From the NCBI RefSeq assembly GCF_021261325.1, contig NZ_JAJSBI010000012.1:124001-188000 (forward strand): 64,000 nt of DNA, given 5' to 3'. A program made the position numbers and the translations under genes. The stretch comes from Streptomyces guryensis (GTDB lineage Bacteria > Actinomycetota > Actinomycetes > Streptomycetales > Streptomycetaceae). How positions within the stretch are numbered: the first letter of the stretch is position 1; each line of letters begins with the position of its first letter. Shown here in pieces: positions 7,838 to 16,758 of this stretch. Below the pieces are notes generated by a model that saw nothing but the letters and a program-made list of their open reading frames with translations, did no database searches and was not told the origin of the DNA.

Positions 7838-10765
7838 TCAGCCGGCCTTCTCTTCCTCCGTCACCTGGAGCAGCTGCTCCGCCTCTGCCTGTCGTCCCTG
7901 TGCCGTCTCGTCCGTGTTGTCGGCGCCGTCGTAGGCGGCGAGGACCGCACGCGCGTGTGCCGCTGCTCGGGAGGGGCGGCCGAGGTCGGACTCCAGCCAG
8001 CCTGCGGCGAGTTCGGCTCCGGTGCGGCTGCCCAGGGCGGCGTCGCCGAGGGAGGCGAACACCGTGATCGCATGGGTGACCTGGGACAGGGCGTCCTCGA
8101 GCGCGGCCCGGATCGAGTCGTCGTCGGCGTCCTCCGTGGCGGAACGGGCGAGCAGGTCGCCGAACTGGCGGTGGGTGTGCCCGAGTTCGGCGACGAGCCG
8201 CCGGCCTGCCTCCTCGTCGGTTCCGGCGGTACTCAGCGCCGCCTCGCACTCCCGGACCGCGGCCGCCATCAACTCCCGTGCCGCGTCCGTCCCGTCCTCC
8301 GCGCCCAGCGCCAGCCACGCCCGGGCGCGCAGGGAGCGCACGAGGCCGTGGACGTTGCCGAGCGAGCGCCACAGCTCGCCGGCGCGCGCGTACGCCTGGT
8401 CCGCCTCGCCGGGCAGTCCCGCAGCTCCGAGCGACTCGGCGGCGAGATGGGCGAGCGTGGCGTGGTCGTGCTGCTCGGGCCAGTGGCGGGCGATCTCGGC
8501 GGCCTGCAGGCGTCGTTCGGCCGCCTCGCGATGCTCGCCGAGTTCGCTCAGACAGTCGCCGAGCCACCACTGCGTCTGGACGACCGCGCCGTCGCCGTGC
8601 GTCTCGTCGCTCAGGTCGGGCAGCGCCGACTCCAGCACCTCCGCGGCCTCGGCCCAGCGCTCCTGGCGCAGCAGGAACCCGCCGAGCTGGTGCCGTGCCC
8701 AGGCGCCGAGCGTCGGGCCCTCGCCCGCCGCGTCGGCCCAGTGCGCCGCCTCCAGGGCGTGTTCGGCGGCCTCCACGGACAGTCCGCGGCCACCGAGCAC
8801 CTCGGCGAGCTGCAGGTGCAACTGGGCCCGCCCGATGGCCTCCAGATGCGCCCCGCCGTGCTCCAGGGCGGCCCGCAGCGCCCGCTCCGCCCCCGAGATG
8901 TCACCCAGGTGATGTGCCAGCCCGGCCAGCCGTGCCTCGTACTCCGCCGCGAACCACGGGAGCCCGGCCCCGACGAACCCGGCCGTGGCCCGCCCGAACA
9001 GCTCCACGGCCGTCTCCAGGTCGCCGCCGCGCACCGCCAGCTCCGCGAGCATGGCCTGAGCCTCGGCCTCCCGTGCGGCGATCCGCACGTCGTCCCCGGT
9101 ATAACCGCCGACCAGCGCGAGCAGTTCACGTACGGCGCTCTCCCCGTCGACGAGAACCGTTTCCTCGGCCGCCTCGCCCGCCTCCAGCACCCGCCGCATC
9201 AGGATCCGCGCCCGTCCCATCAGGACGGACGCCGTCTGCCGCACGCCGGTGGCGTCGTCGGCGTACAGCGCCAGGACCTGGTCGTACGGCTCGGCGACCG
9301 CCGCGAGCGCGTCGTCCACCCGGCCCGACAGGGCGCGTACGTACGCCGCACGCGTGCGTGCCGCCAGCGCCTCACCGGGGTCGCCGGCCTCGGCGTACAG
9401 CTCGGCGGCCGTCTCGAAGAGCACGGCGCCCTCGGGGCCCCGGTCCATCGCCTCGTGGTCGGCGATCTCCGCACGGTCGCGGGCGTCCAGTTCGACGCCC
9501 TCGGCGGCGCGCGAGACCGCCGCCCAGGCGTCCATGGCGTTCGGTTGCAGCGTGTGCGAGAGCCGGCGTGCCTCGGCCAGCAGGGCGGGCAGGTCCGGCA
9601 CGTCCGCGGTCACGGCGGCCGGCGCCGCCACCGGGGGCGCGGAGACCGGGCGCGTCGCCCGCACCCCGAGCGGCAGCCGCTCGACCAGCGGGCGCTGCGC
9701 CATACGCGCGCGTGCCCGGTCGGTGACGTACGAGGTGCCGTTGCGCTCGTCGAAACGCGCGGCCAGGGAGAGGGCCTCCGCACGCGCGTGCGTGGCGAGC
9801 TCGCGCGCCGTCCAGGTCCGGCCGGCCGGACCGGGGACCTGACGGTGGCCCAGCCCCGCCTCGCCCAGTCGCTCCATGAGCAGCGCCACCACGCTCAGGA
9901 AGTCCACCCTGCTGCGCGGCTGCCCGGTGTCCGTGAAGTACGCCGGCCGCTCCGCGAGCAGTTCCAGACCTCGTGCCTCGTTGCCCGTCAGCGCGCAGAA
10001 CTCGACGTGGTCCGCGTACGCGCCCCGCATGCTCTCCATGCCCCGTACCAGCCGGAAGCCCCGCAGATGGTGGGCCCGCGCCTCGTCCGTGCGGCCGAGC
10101 CGCAGCAGGGGCGTCAGCGACGACGCGAGCACCGAGTGCGGCTCGTGCGCGCACGTGAACCCGCCCTCCAGCACCGGCCGCCACAGCAGCAGCGCCTCCG
10201 CGTCCCGTCCCCGCTCCGCCTGCCACCAGCCCTGCCCGTGCAGCTCGCAGGCGTGGCAGTCGGCCATGCTGTCCCGGTCGGCGGCCAGCCACGCGGCGTA
10301 CGCCCGATCCGCGCGCGCGATGTCCCCGATGTGCGCGGCCACGCTGAACTCGGCACTGCGCACGGCCCGTTCGGAGTGCCCGGCGAGCCGGTAGCGGTGC
10401 TCCATCTCGCCAAGCCACTTCTCGATCGAGGCGAGCGGCACGTGCGGCTGGTCGAGCATGCCGGACGACATCCACTTGAAGACCCAGTGCAACGAGTGCG
10501 TCTCGTACTCGTCGAAGTCCCCGGGCCGCTCGTCCCACATGCGCAGCAGACGCGCGAAGGGGACGAACATCTTGTCCTTCTCGGAGCTGTAGTTGTAGAC
10601 CTTCAGCTGGTGCCCGAGCGCCTCGATCACGGCGAGCGGGATGCCCAGCTTCTCGGCCTCGGCCAGCAGCTGCTCCGCGCGCGCGTTGCGCGCCGGGCCC
10701 TCCGGCCGCTCGGAGTTCTCCGCCATCGCACGGCGCAGGGAGTCGAAGTCCGTGATCCCGCTCAT
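7838..10765 (-). CDS. Large TPR-repeat protein, partner of HSP90-like ATPase
   Basis: A 975-residue cytoplasmic-looking protein with no signal peptide or membrane span. It is almost entirely helical; the Ala/Leu/Glu-rich repeats with W-x-L-G-Y-A-like spacing (for example around ELYAEAGDPGEALAARTRAAY) are tetratricopeptide-like. The first ~200 residues are less repetitive and carry aromatic-rich segments (LHWVFKWMSSGM, CHACELHGQGWW) that may form a distinct domain. Its ATG overlaps the TGA of the HSP90-like gene (TGATG), so translation is coupled and the products probably act together. By analogy with eukaryotic TPR co-chaperones it may bind the HSP90-like protein, but that is inference; the HSP90-like protein lacks an MEEVD tail. 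No known family function assigned. Confidence 0.82.
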   Translation of the reverse strand: MSGITDFDSLRRAMAENSERPEGPARNARAEQLLAEAEKLGIPLAVIEALGHQLKVYNYSSEKDKMFVPFARLLRMWDERPGDFDEYETHSLHWVFKWMSSGMLDQPHVPLASIEKWLGEMEHRYRLAGHSERAVRSAEFSVAAHIGDIARADRAYAAWLAADRDSMADCHACELHGQGWWQAERGRDAEALLLWRPVLEGGFTCAHEPHSVLASSLTPLLRLGRTDEARAHHLRGFRLVRGMESMRGAYADHVEFCALTGNEARGLELLAERPAYFTDTGQPRSRVDFLSVVALLMERLGEAGLGHRQVPGPAGRTWTARELATHARAEALSLAARFDERNGTSYVTDRARARMAQRPLVERLPLGVRATRPVSAPPVAAPAAVTADVPDLPALLAEARRLSHTLQPNAMDAWAAVSRAAEGVELDARDRAEIADHEAMDRGPEGAVLFETAAELYAEAGDPGEALAARTRAAYVRALSGRVDDALAAVAEPYDQVLALYADDATGVRQTASVLMGRARILMRRVLEAGEAAEETVLVDGESAVRELLALVGGYTGDDVRIAAREAEAQAMLAELAVRGGDLETAVELFGRATAGFVGAGLPWFAAEYEARLAGLAHHLGDISGAERALRAALEHGGAHLEAIGRAQLHLQLAEVLGGRGLSVEAAEHALEAAHWADAAGEGPTLGAWARHQLGGFLLRQERWAEAAEVLESALPDLSDETHGDGAVVQTQWWLGDCLSELGEHREAAERRLQAAEIARHWPEQHDHATLAHLAAESLGAAGLPGEADQAYARAGELWRSLGNVHGLVRSLRARAWLALGAEDGTDAARELMAAAVRECEAALSTAGTDEEAGRRLVAELGHTHRQFGDLLARSATEDADDDSIRAALEDALSQVTHAITVFASLGDAALGSRTGAELAAGWLESDLGRPSRAAAHARAVLAAYDGADNTDETAQGRQAEAEQLLQVTEEEKAG

Positions 10766-12594
10766 CAGTTGCCGTCCTCCCCGTGGGTCGCCCATTCCAG
10801 CAGGCCGATGAACGCCCGGTTCAGCAGCGCCGTGTCCGCCGGCCGCAGCGGGCGCTGCGCCATCAGCAGTGCCTGCCCGTACAGGGACTCGGTGGCGGTG
10901 CCGATCAGTTCCGGGTCGCCGAGCGAACTGATCCGCCGGATCAGCGGGCTGAGGTGGTTGAGCACGAGACGTGCGCGTGGGGCGCTCCCGCGGAGCGACC
11001 CCAGGATGCCCGCCCAGAGGTCGTCGGCCTGCTCCTCTGCCTCGGCACGGGCCTGTTCGTGGCGGGCCGCCCGGTCGTCCAGGTGCAGCGCGGGAACGGA
11101 GAGCGGATGGAAGGCCCGCAGGACCACATCGCACCCCAGGGGATCGAGTTTCGCCCGCGCGGCCGCCAGGAAGCCCGACAGGGCCAGCTCCTCGGCCGGG
11201 TCCACCGCGTCCAGATGCGCGGTCACCGTGTCGGCGTCCAGTTCCGCGACCACCGTCCCGGGCAGCACCGACGGCAGCGCCTCGACCAGCTCACTGTCGT
11301 ACGTGTAACCGCCGTTGATCACCCCGACGCCCTGCGCGGACGCGATCGGCGCGACCTGCCGGTACTCCTCCACGGTCCGGGTGAAGTGCACCACCGGGTG
11401 CCGCTGCGCGAACTCCTCCAGCGAAAGCTGCCCGTCGGTGGTCTCGAAGGGCAGCCACGGCAGCATCGTGCGCAGCATCTCCGTGTCGTGCCGCGCCAGG
11501 GACTTCACCCCGAGGTGGTGCACGGACAGGAAGGCCGCCAGCCGTTCCGGATCTCCGGCCGCGAGCCCCGTAAGCCAGGACCGAATCCTTGTCCCCAGCG
11601 CGTCCCGTACGGCCGCCAGCGTCTCGTCCTCGTACAGCGACTCGCGCGAGGCCGTGGGCCGCAGACTGTCGGTGTCCAGCACGCACCGCACGAAGAACGC
11701 CCAGTCCGGCAGCAGCTGTTCGGCCCGCTCGGTCAGCAGCATGCCCTTGAGGTGCACGCGGTGCGTCGCCCGCTGGGCCGGACTGACCGCCGAGGGCAGG
11801 ACGTACGCCACGCCCCGGATCCCGGCCAGCGGCACATCCAGCTCGATCGAGTCCAGCGGGGTGAAGCCGAACAACTCGTGACAGTGCCGCGCCAGAGCCA
11901 CCCGCCGGTTGGCGGGGGAAGGGTACGACCGGTTCCAGGGCGCCGGGAGGTCGGTGACCGCCTCGTCGCCGACCCGGACGTCGTACGGCAGCAGCGACCC
12001 GAAGTCCCGCGCCAGCGTGAGCACCCGCTCCGGCGTGAGCCACTCGCCGGCCCCCGCCCGGGCCACCAGGTGCACGGTGGTGCCGGGTTCGGGCCGGGCC
12101 TCGTGCGGCAGCGTCCGCACGGTGTACGAACCGTCGTCGCTCGCCGTCCACTCGACGGGCGCCGCGTCCGGCGTACGGGCGCTGCGGCTGACGACCCGGA
12201 TCCGCTCAGCGACCACGAAGCAGGCCAGCAGACCGATGCCGAACTGCCCGAGGAAGTCGGAGCGGACCTCCTGGATGCCGTCGGCGATCCCTTCGGTCCG
12301 CTTGGAACTGCGCCCGATGGTCGCGAGCAGGTTGTGCACGTCCGCCTCGGTGAGCCCGATCCCCGAGTCCTCGACACGCAGCGAGCCGGCCTCCGGGTAC
12401 AGCCGCACCCGGGCCGGGGCGTCGGGCTGCTCGGCGCGCCGGGCGGTGATGGCGTCCACGGAGTTCTGCAGCAGTTCGCGCAGATAGACCTTGGGGCTGG
12501 AATAGAGGTGGTGCGAGAGGAGGTCCACCAGGCCACGCAGGTCGACCTGGAACGTATGAGGTGTCTGGGATGACTGTGAGGTCTGGGAGTCCAT
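10765..12594 (-). CDS. HSP90-family (HtpG-like) ATPase
   Basis: A 609-residue GHKL ATPase of the HSP90 family. Visible motifs are the N-box YLRELLQNSVDAI (Glu40, Asn44), VEDSGIGLT (Asp76, G1 box), the lid/G2 motif GQFGIGLLACFVVAE (116-130), the middle-domain HLKGMLLTERAEQLLP and TASRESLYEDE, which contains the conserved catalytic-loop arginine. The length is close to HtpG and the charged linker of eukaryotic HSP90 is absent. The start chosen is the ATG giving MDSQTSQSSQ, because upstream codons are not family-like. It is divergent from recG (167-bp gap) and overlaps the downstream TPR gene by one base. This pair sits between the DAK2 kinase and recG, which are neighbours in many Gram-positives, suggesting insertion of a two-gene module. 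Confidence 0.86.
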   Translation of the reverse strand: MDSQTSQSSQTPHTFQVDLRGLVDLLSHHLYSSPKVYLRELLQNSVDAITARRAEQPDAPARVRLYPEAGSLRVEDSGIGLTEADVHNLLATIGRSSKRTEGIADGIQEVRSDFLGQFGIGLLACFVVAERIRVVSRSARTPDAAPVEWTASDDGSYTVRTLPHEARPEPGTTVHLVARAGAGEWLTPERVLTLARDFGSLLPYDVRVGDEAVTDLPAPWNRSYPSPANRRVALARHCHELFGFTPLDSIELDVPLAGIRGVAYVLPSAVSPAQRATHRVHLKGMLLTERAEQLLPDWAFFVRCVLDTDSLRPTASRESLYEDETLAAVRDALGTRIRSWLTGLAAGDPERLAAFLSVHHLGVKSLARHDTEMLRTMLPWLPFETTDGQLSLEEFAQRHPVVHFTRTVEEYRQVAPIASAQGVGVINGGYTYDSELVEALPSVLPGTVVAELDADTVTAHLDAVDPAEELALSGFLAAARAKLDPLGCDVVLRAFHPLSVPALHLDDRAARHEQARAEAEEQADDLWAGILGSLRGSAPRARLVLNHLSPLIRRISSLGDPELIGTATESLYGQALLMAQRPLRPADTALLNRAFIGLLEWATHGEDGN

Positions 12595-12761
12595 CGTCGC
12601 AGCGCCGGAGGGGGGACTTGAGGGCGGCGCGGGGTCGGGCGGTCCCTGGTGGGGCGGTGACCGCGGGGGATGGCCGGAGCGCGTCATCCTAGAGCCGGAA
12701 CAGTCCGCCTGACCAGGACTTTCCCGAGACGTAAACGGGAATGTCAGTGGCGTGGTGTGCA

Positions 12762-15700
12762 ATGGATCTCGTGCCCGCACTGGAAGAACCACTGAAGAAG
12801 GTGCTCGGACCACCCACCGCGAAGGTGATGGCCGAGAACCTCGGCCTGCACACCGTCGGCGACCTCCTGCACCACTACCCGCGCAGATACGAGGAGCGCG
12901 GCCAGCTCACCCACCTGGCCGACCTCCCCCTGGACGAGCACGTCACCGTGGTCGCGATGGTCGCCGACGCCCGCCTGCACACCTTCGCCTCCGCCAAGGC
13001 CCCCCGCGGCAAGGGCCAGCGCCTGGAGGTCACCATCACCGACGGCAGCGGCCGCCTCCAGCTGGTCTTCTTCGGCCACGGCGTCCACAAGCCCCACAAG
13101 GAACTCCTGCCGGGCACACGCGCGATGTTCGCGGGCAAGGTCTCCGTCTTCAACCGCCGCCTGCAACTCGCCCACCCCGCCTACGAGTTGCTACGGGGCG
13201 ACAGCGACGAGACGGTCGAGACCTGGGCCGGCGCGCTCATCCCCATCTACCCCGCTACGGCCAAACTGGAGTCCTGGAAGATCGGCAAGGCCCTCCAGAC
13301 GGTCCTGCCCCATGCCCAGGAGGCCGTCGACCCCCTGCCGGAGGGACTCCGCGAGGGCCGCGGCCTGATCAGCCTCCCCGAGGCCCTGCTCAAGATCCAC
13401 CGCCCGCACACCAAGGCCGACGTCGAGGACGCCCGCTCCCGCCTCAAGTGGGACGAGGCCTTCGTCCTCCAGGTGGCCCTCGCCCGCCGCAGGTACGCCG
13501 ACGCCCAACTCCCGGCGGTAGCCCGCAAACCCAAACCCGACGGCCTCCTCACAGCATTCGACGACCGCCTCCCCTTCACCCTCACCGAGGGTCAGCAGAA
13601 GGTCTCCAAGGAGATCTTCGACGACCTGGCGACCGAGCATCCGATGCACCGGCTGCTGCAGGGGGAGGTCGGATCGGGCAAGGCGCAGCCCCTCGACTCG
13701 CTCGTGCTCACACCCGCCGGTTTCCGTCGGATGGGGGACTTGAGCGTGGGTGACGAAGTGGTCGTGCCCGACGGAGAGGTCGCGTTGGTCGACGGACTGT
13801 TCCCGCAAGGAGAGCGAGACGTCTGGCGCTTGGTCCTTTCCGACGGAAGTTCCGTGGAGTGCGACGACGAACACCTCTGGATTGTCGGCACGAGCTGTGC
13901 CCGGCACCGGGGGCAGGTTCCCAAGATCATGACAACTCGAGAGATCCGTCTCGACACGTTGAAGGCAAACGGGTCTTCCAAGTGGTACATCCCGGCAGCG
14001 GCACCTGTCGACCTCGGGGGCGACTGGGGACTCCCACTGGATCCCTACCTCTTCGGTCTCCTTCTCGGGGACGGCTCGTTCCGGCACAACCTGCGGCTCT
14101 CCACGATCGACGACGAGATCCGGGATGCCGTGGCATCCGCTGTGGCGCCTGAATGCCGACTCGTTCCCGTGAAGGGCTCCCGCTGTGATCACACCATCCA
14201 GCTCGCACAGCGCGTCGGCGGAGCCCGGAACCCGGTGATCCAAGTCCTGCGGGATCTGGACCTCTGGGGCGAGACATCGCACGGCAAGTTCGTGCCAGAC
14301 GAGTTCAAGGACACCTCGGTCAAGGACCGTCTCGCTTTGCTGCAAGGGCTCCTGGACACGGATGGCACCATCCAGGCGAACGGCCTGAGCGTCTCGTTCT
14401 GTTCGGCTTCACGACGGCTCGCAGATGATGTCGCCTGGCTCGTACGCTCGCTGGGAGGCCGAGCGCGAGTCCTGCCGAAGCGAGCCGCTTTCGAGGTCTC
14501 CGTCGCACTGCCAGACGAGTACCCTCCATTTCGGCTGACCCGCAAGGCGGACCGCGTGCGGCCCCGCCCGAAGCACAACACCTTCCGCCGTGGGATTCGC
14601 GCGGTCGAATACGTGGGACGCAAGCCGGTGCAGTGCATCAGCGTCGACCATCCGAGCCACGCCTACGTCACCGACAACTTCACGGTCACCCACAACACGA
14701 TGGTGGCGCTCCGCGCCATGCTCGCCACGGTCGACGCCGGTGGTCAGGCGGCCATGCTCGCCCCCACCGAGGTCCTCGCCCAGCAGCACCACCGCTCCAT
14801 CGTCGAGATGATGGGCGAGCTGGCCGAGGGCGGGATGCTGGGCGGTGCCGAGCACTCAACCAAGGTGGTGCTGCTGACCGGTTCCATGGGCGCCGCCGCC
14901 CGCCGTCAGGCCCTGCTCGACCTGGTCACAGGCGAGGCCGGCCTCGTGATCGGCACGCACGCGCTCATCGAGGACAAGGTCCAGTTCCACGACCTGGGGC
15001 TGGTCGTCGTCGACGAACAGCACCGCTTCGGCGTCGAGCAGCGCGACGCCCTGCGCGGCAAGGGCAAGCAGCCCCCGCACCTCCTCGTCATGACGGCCAC
15101 ACCCATCCCGCGCACGGTCGCCATGACCGTCTTCGGCGACCTGGAGACCTCGGTCCTCGACCAACTCCCCGCCGGCCGCTCCCCGATCGCCAGCCATGTC
15201 GTCCCGGCCGCCGACAAGCCCCACTTCCTGGCCCGCGCCTGGGAGCGGGTCCGCGAGGAGGTCGGCAAGGGCCATCAGGCGTACGTCGTCTGCCCCCGCA
15301 TCGGCGACGAGGAGGAGGACCCGAAGAAGTCCGGCAAGAAGAAATCCCCCGAGGACGAGGCCGAGAAGCGCCCCCCGCTCGCCGTCCTCGAAGTGGCCGA
15401 CCAGCTCGCCAAGGGCCCTCTCCAGGGCCTCCGCGTCGAGGTCCTGCACGGCCGTATGCACCCCGATGACAAGGACGCGGTCATGCGCCGCTTCGCCGCC
15501 GGGGACACGGACGTCCTGGTGGCCACCACGGTCATCGAGGTCGGCGTCAACGTCCCGAACGCCACCGCCATGGTGATCATGGACGCCGACCGCTTCGGCG
15601 TCTCCCAGCTCCACCAGTTGCGCGGCCGAGTGGGCCGAGGCTCGGCACCTGGCCTCTGTCTCCTGGTCTCCGAGATGCCCGAGGCGAGCGCAGCCCGCCA

Positions 15701-15983
15701 GCGCCTGACCGCGGTCGCCGCCACCCTCGACGGCTTCGAACTCTCCCGTATCGACCTGGAGCAGCGCCGGGAGGGCGACGTCCTGGGCCAGGCCCAGTCG
15801 GGAGCCCGCACCAGCCTGCGGGTCCTGGCGGTCATCGAGGACGAGGAGGTCATCGCGGAGGCGAGGCAGGAGGCCGCGGCGGTGGTGGCGGCGGATCCGG
15901 AGCTGGCGGGGCTTCCAGGCCTACGGACGGCCCTGGATGCCCTTTTGGACGAGGAGAGGGAGCAGTACCTGGAAAAGGGCTAG
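12762..15983 (+). CDS. recG: ATP-dependent DNA helicase RecG precursor (intein-containing)
   Basis: The precursor is 1073 residues; without the 338-residue intein the enzyme would be 735, normal for RecG. RecG regresses stalled replication forks and processes branched DNA. Residues 1-~230 hold the wedge (OB-fold) domain; helicase motif I (GSGK|T) begins at residue 304, and after the intein come APTEVLAQQH, VVVDEQHRFG (motif II), MTATPIPRT (motif III) and QLRGRVGRG (motif VI). Start: the ATG giving MDLVPALEEPLKK, matching the family N-terminus. The intein splits the Walker A motif between Lys307 and Thr, so unspliced protein cannot bind ATP and RecG activity depends on splicing. A Lys/Glu-rich insertion (near KKSGKKKSPEDE) lies between the later motifs, as in other Streptomyces (family memory). 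Confidence 0.95.
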   Translation: MDLVPALEEPLKKVLGPPTAKVMAENLGLHTVGDLLHHYPRRYEERGQLTHLADLPLDEHVTVVAMVADARLHTFASAKAPRGKGQRLEVTITDGSGRLQLVFFGHGVHKPHKELLPGTRAMFAGKVSVFNRRLQLAHPAYELLRGDSDETVETWAGALIPIYPATAKLESWKIGKALQTVLPHAQEAVDPLPEGLREGRGLISLPEALLKIHRPHTKADVEDARSRLKWDEAFVLQVALARRRYADAQLPAVARKPKPDGLLTAFDDRLPFTLTEGQQKVSKEIFDDLATEHPMHRLLQGEVGSGKAQPLDSLVLTPAGFRRMGDLSVGDEVVVPDGEVALVDGLFPQGERDVWRLVLSDGSSVECDDEHLWIVGTSCARHRGQVPKIMTTREIRLDTLKANGSSKWYIPAAAPVDLGGDWGLPLDPYLFGLLLGDGSFRHNLRLSTIDDEIRDAVASAVAPECRLVPVKGSRCDHTIQLAQRVGGARNPVIQVLRDLDLWGETSHGKFVPDEFKDTSVKDRLALLQGLLDTDGTIQANGLSVSFCSASRRLADDVAWLVRSLGGRARVLPKRAAFEVSVALPDEYPPFRLTRKADRVRPRPKHNTFRRGIRAVEYVGRKPVQCISVDHPSHAYVTDNFTVTHNTMVALRAMLATVDAGGQAAMLAPTEVLAQQHHRSIVEMMGELAEGGMLGGAEHSTKVVLLTGSMGAAARRQALLDLVTGEAGLVIGTHALIEDKVQFHDLGLVVVDEQHRFGVEQRDALRGKGKQPPHLLVMTATPIPRTVAMTVFGDLETSVLDQLPAGRSPIASHVVPAADKPHFLARAWERVREEVGKGHQAYVVCPRIGDEEEDPKKSGKKKSPEDEAEKRPPLAVLEVADQLAKGPLQGLRVEVLHGRMHPDDKDAVMRRFAAGDTDVLVATTVIEVGVNVPNATAMVIMDADRFGVSQLHQLRGRVGRGSAPGLCLLVSEMPEASAARQRLTAVAATLDGFELSRIDLEQRREGDVLGQAQSGARTSLRVLAVIEDEEVIAEARQEAAAVVAADPELAGLPGLRTALDALLDEEREQYLEKG
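13683..14696 (+). other. Class 3 intein with LAGLIDADG homing endonuclease in RecG
   Basis: A 338-residue in-frame insertion begins with Ala-Gln-Pro-Leu-Asp after GSGK and ends with His-Asn before Thr of motif I. Numbering from Ala1: block A is LTPAGFRRMGDL; block B has EHLW with His64 and Trp66; the endonuclease blocks are LFGLLLGDGS (123-132) and LLQGLLDTDGT (219-229), each with the acidic catalytic residue, plus KFVPDEF between; block F is QCISVDHPSHAYV with Cys318; block G is VTHN with Thr336, His337, Asn338. The Trp (B:12)-Cys (F:4)-Thr (G:5) triplet and the missing Cys/Ser at position 1 define class 3 inteins, where the block F cysteine starts splicing. Codon use is slightly less GC-biased than flanking recG, consistent with horizontal arrival. 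Confidence 0.95.
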
Positions 15984-15998
15984 AGGGGAGCTGGCCTA

Positions 15999-16067
15999 CA
16001 GGGGCGCGGGGCTGTGTCGATATGCGGCTCCGCCGCGCGGGCGCGATCAGCCCCCACCGGCCCGCAG
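15999..16067. repeat. Streptomyces-type dispersed palindromic repeat after recG
   Basis: The element runs from CAGGGGCGCGGGG through TATGCGGCTCCGCCGCGCGG to GCGCGATCAGCC and CCCGCAG. A 27-base stretch at 16017-16043 occurs as a perfect reverse complement at 32124-32150 downstream of ftsY, and the outer parts resemble 25725-25768 inside smc. Short elements of this kind are scattered in Streptomyces genomes (general knowledge). It lies 16 bases after the recG stop and may act as a hairpin. Confidence 0.7.
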
Positions 16068-16144
16068 TCGCGCACGACCCGAACCAGCCCCCACCTCCGC
16101 CTGCCAGACTGGACACGTAACCGCCCCGCGAACAAGGACCAGAG

Positions 16145-16732
16145 ATGACCCGCGTGATCGCCGGCGCAGCCGGCGGACGCCGCCTGGCAGTCCCGCCAGG
16201 GACCGGCACCCGCCCGACATCAGACCGCGCCCGCGAAGGTCTCTTCTCCACCTGGCAGTCCCTCCTGGGCAGCCCCCTGGAAGGCGAACGCGTCCTCGAC
16301 CTCTACGCAGGCTCCGGCGCCGTGGGCCTGGAGGCCCTGTCCCGGGGCGCGGGCCACACCCTCCTCGTCGAGGCGGACGCCCGCGCCGCACGCGTCATCC
16401 GCGAGAACGTCAGAACTCTCGGACTCCCCGGCGCCGAGGTGAGGGCGGGCAAAGCCGAACAGATCATCCAGACGCCGGCGCCGACACCGCCGTACGACCT
16501 CGTGTTCCTCGATCCCCCGTACCGAGTCACAGATCACGATCTTCGCGAGATTCTCCTCACACTCCGCTCGGGAGGCTGGCTCGCGCCGGAGGCGATCGTC
16601 ACCGTGGAGCGCAGCACCAGAGGCGGCGAATTCAGGTGGCCCGAGGGTTTCGACGCGGTCAAGGCCCGTCGCTACGGCGAGGGAACGTTTTGGTACGGTC
16701 GCGCCGCCTCTACGTGCGAAGACGCACGATGA
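16145..16732 (+). CDS. rsmD: 16S rRNA (guanine(966)-N2)-methyltransferase
   Basis: A 195-residue Rossmann-fold methyltransferase. The start MTRVIAGAAGGRRL and the TSDRAREGLFS segment are family signatures; motif I is VLDLYAGSGAVGLEAL (SAM binding) and the catalytic motif IV is VFLDPPYR. RsmD methylates G966 of 16S rRNA in the assembled 30S subunit. The stop overlaps the earliest possible ATG of coaD by four bases; rsmD-coaD is a conserved pair. A plausible AGGACCAGAG ribosome site is upstream. No anomalies. Confidence 0.95.
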   Translation: MTRVIAGAAGGRRLAVPPGTGTRPTSDRAREGLFSTWQSLLGSPLEGERVLDLYAGSGAVGLEALSRGAGHTLLVEADARAARVIRENVRTLGLPGAEVRAGKAEQIIQTPAPTPPYDLVFLDPPYRVTDHDLREILLTLRSGGWLAPEAIVTVERSTRGGEFRWPEGFDAVKARRYGEGTFWYGRAASTCEDAR

Positions 16733-16758
16733 CCGGACCGGAGAGCGAGGGATCACTA

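Noticed and set aside
7149..8570. 473-codon minus-strand Arg/Pro/Gln-rich frame over the repeat region
   Set aside because: Half overlaps the TPR gene in another frame; the rest follows the repeats; no start signal.
7955..11308. 1117-codon open frame antisense to the TPR and HSP90-like genes
   Set aside because: Composition is typical of a high-GC antisense frame and it ends inside the HSP90 gene; the minus strand has family motifs.
13683..14696. RecG insertion as a sequencing or frameshift artefact
   Set aside because: The frame is open throughout, ends exactly at HN/T, and carries all intein blocks; an artefact would not do this.
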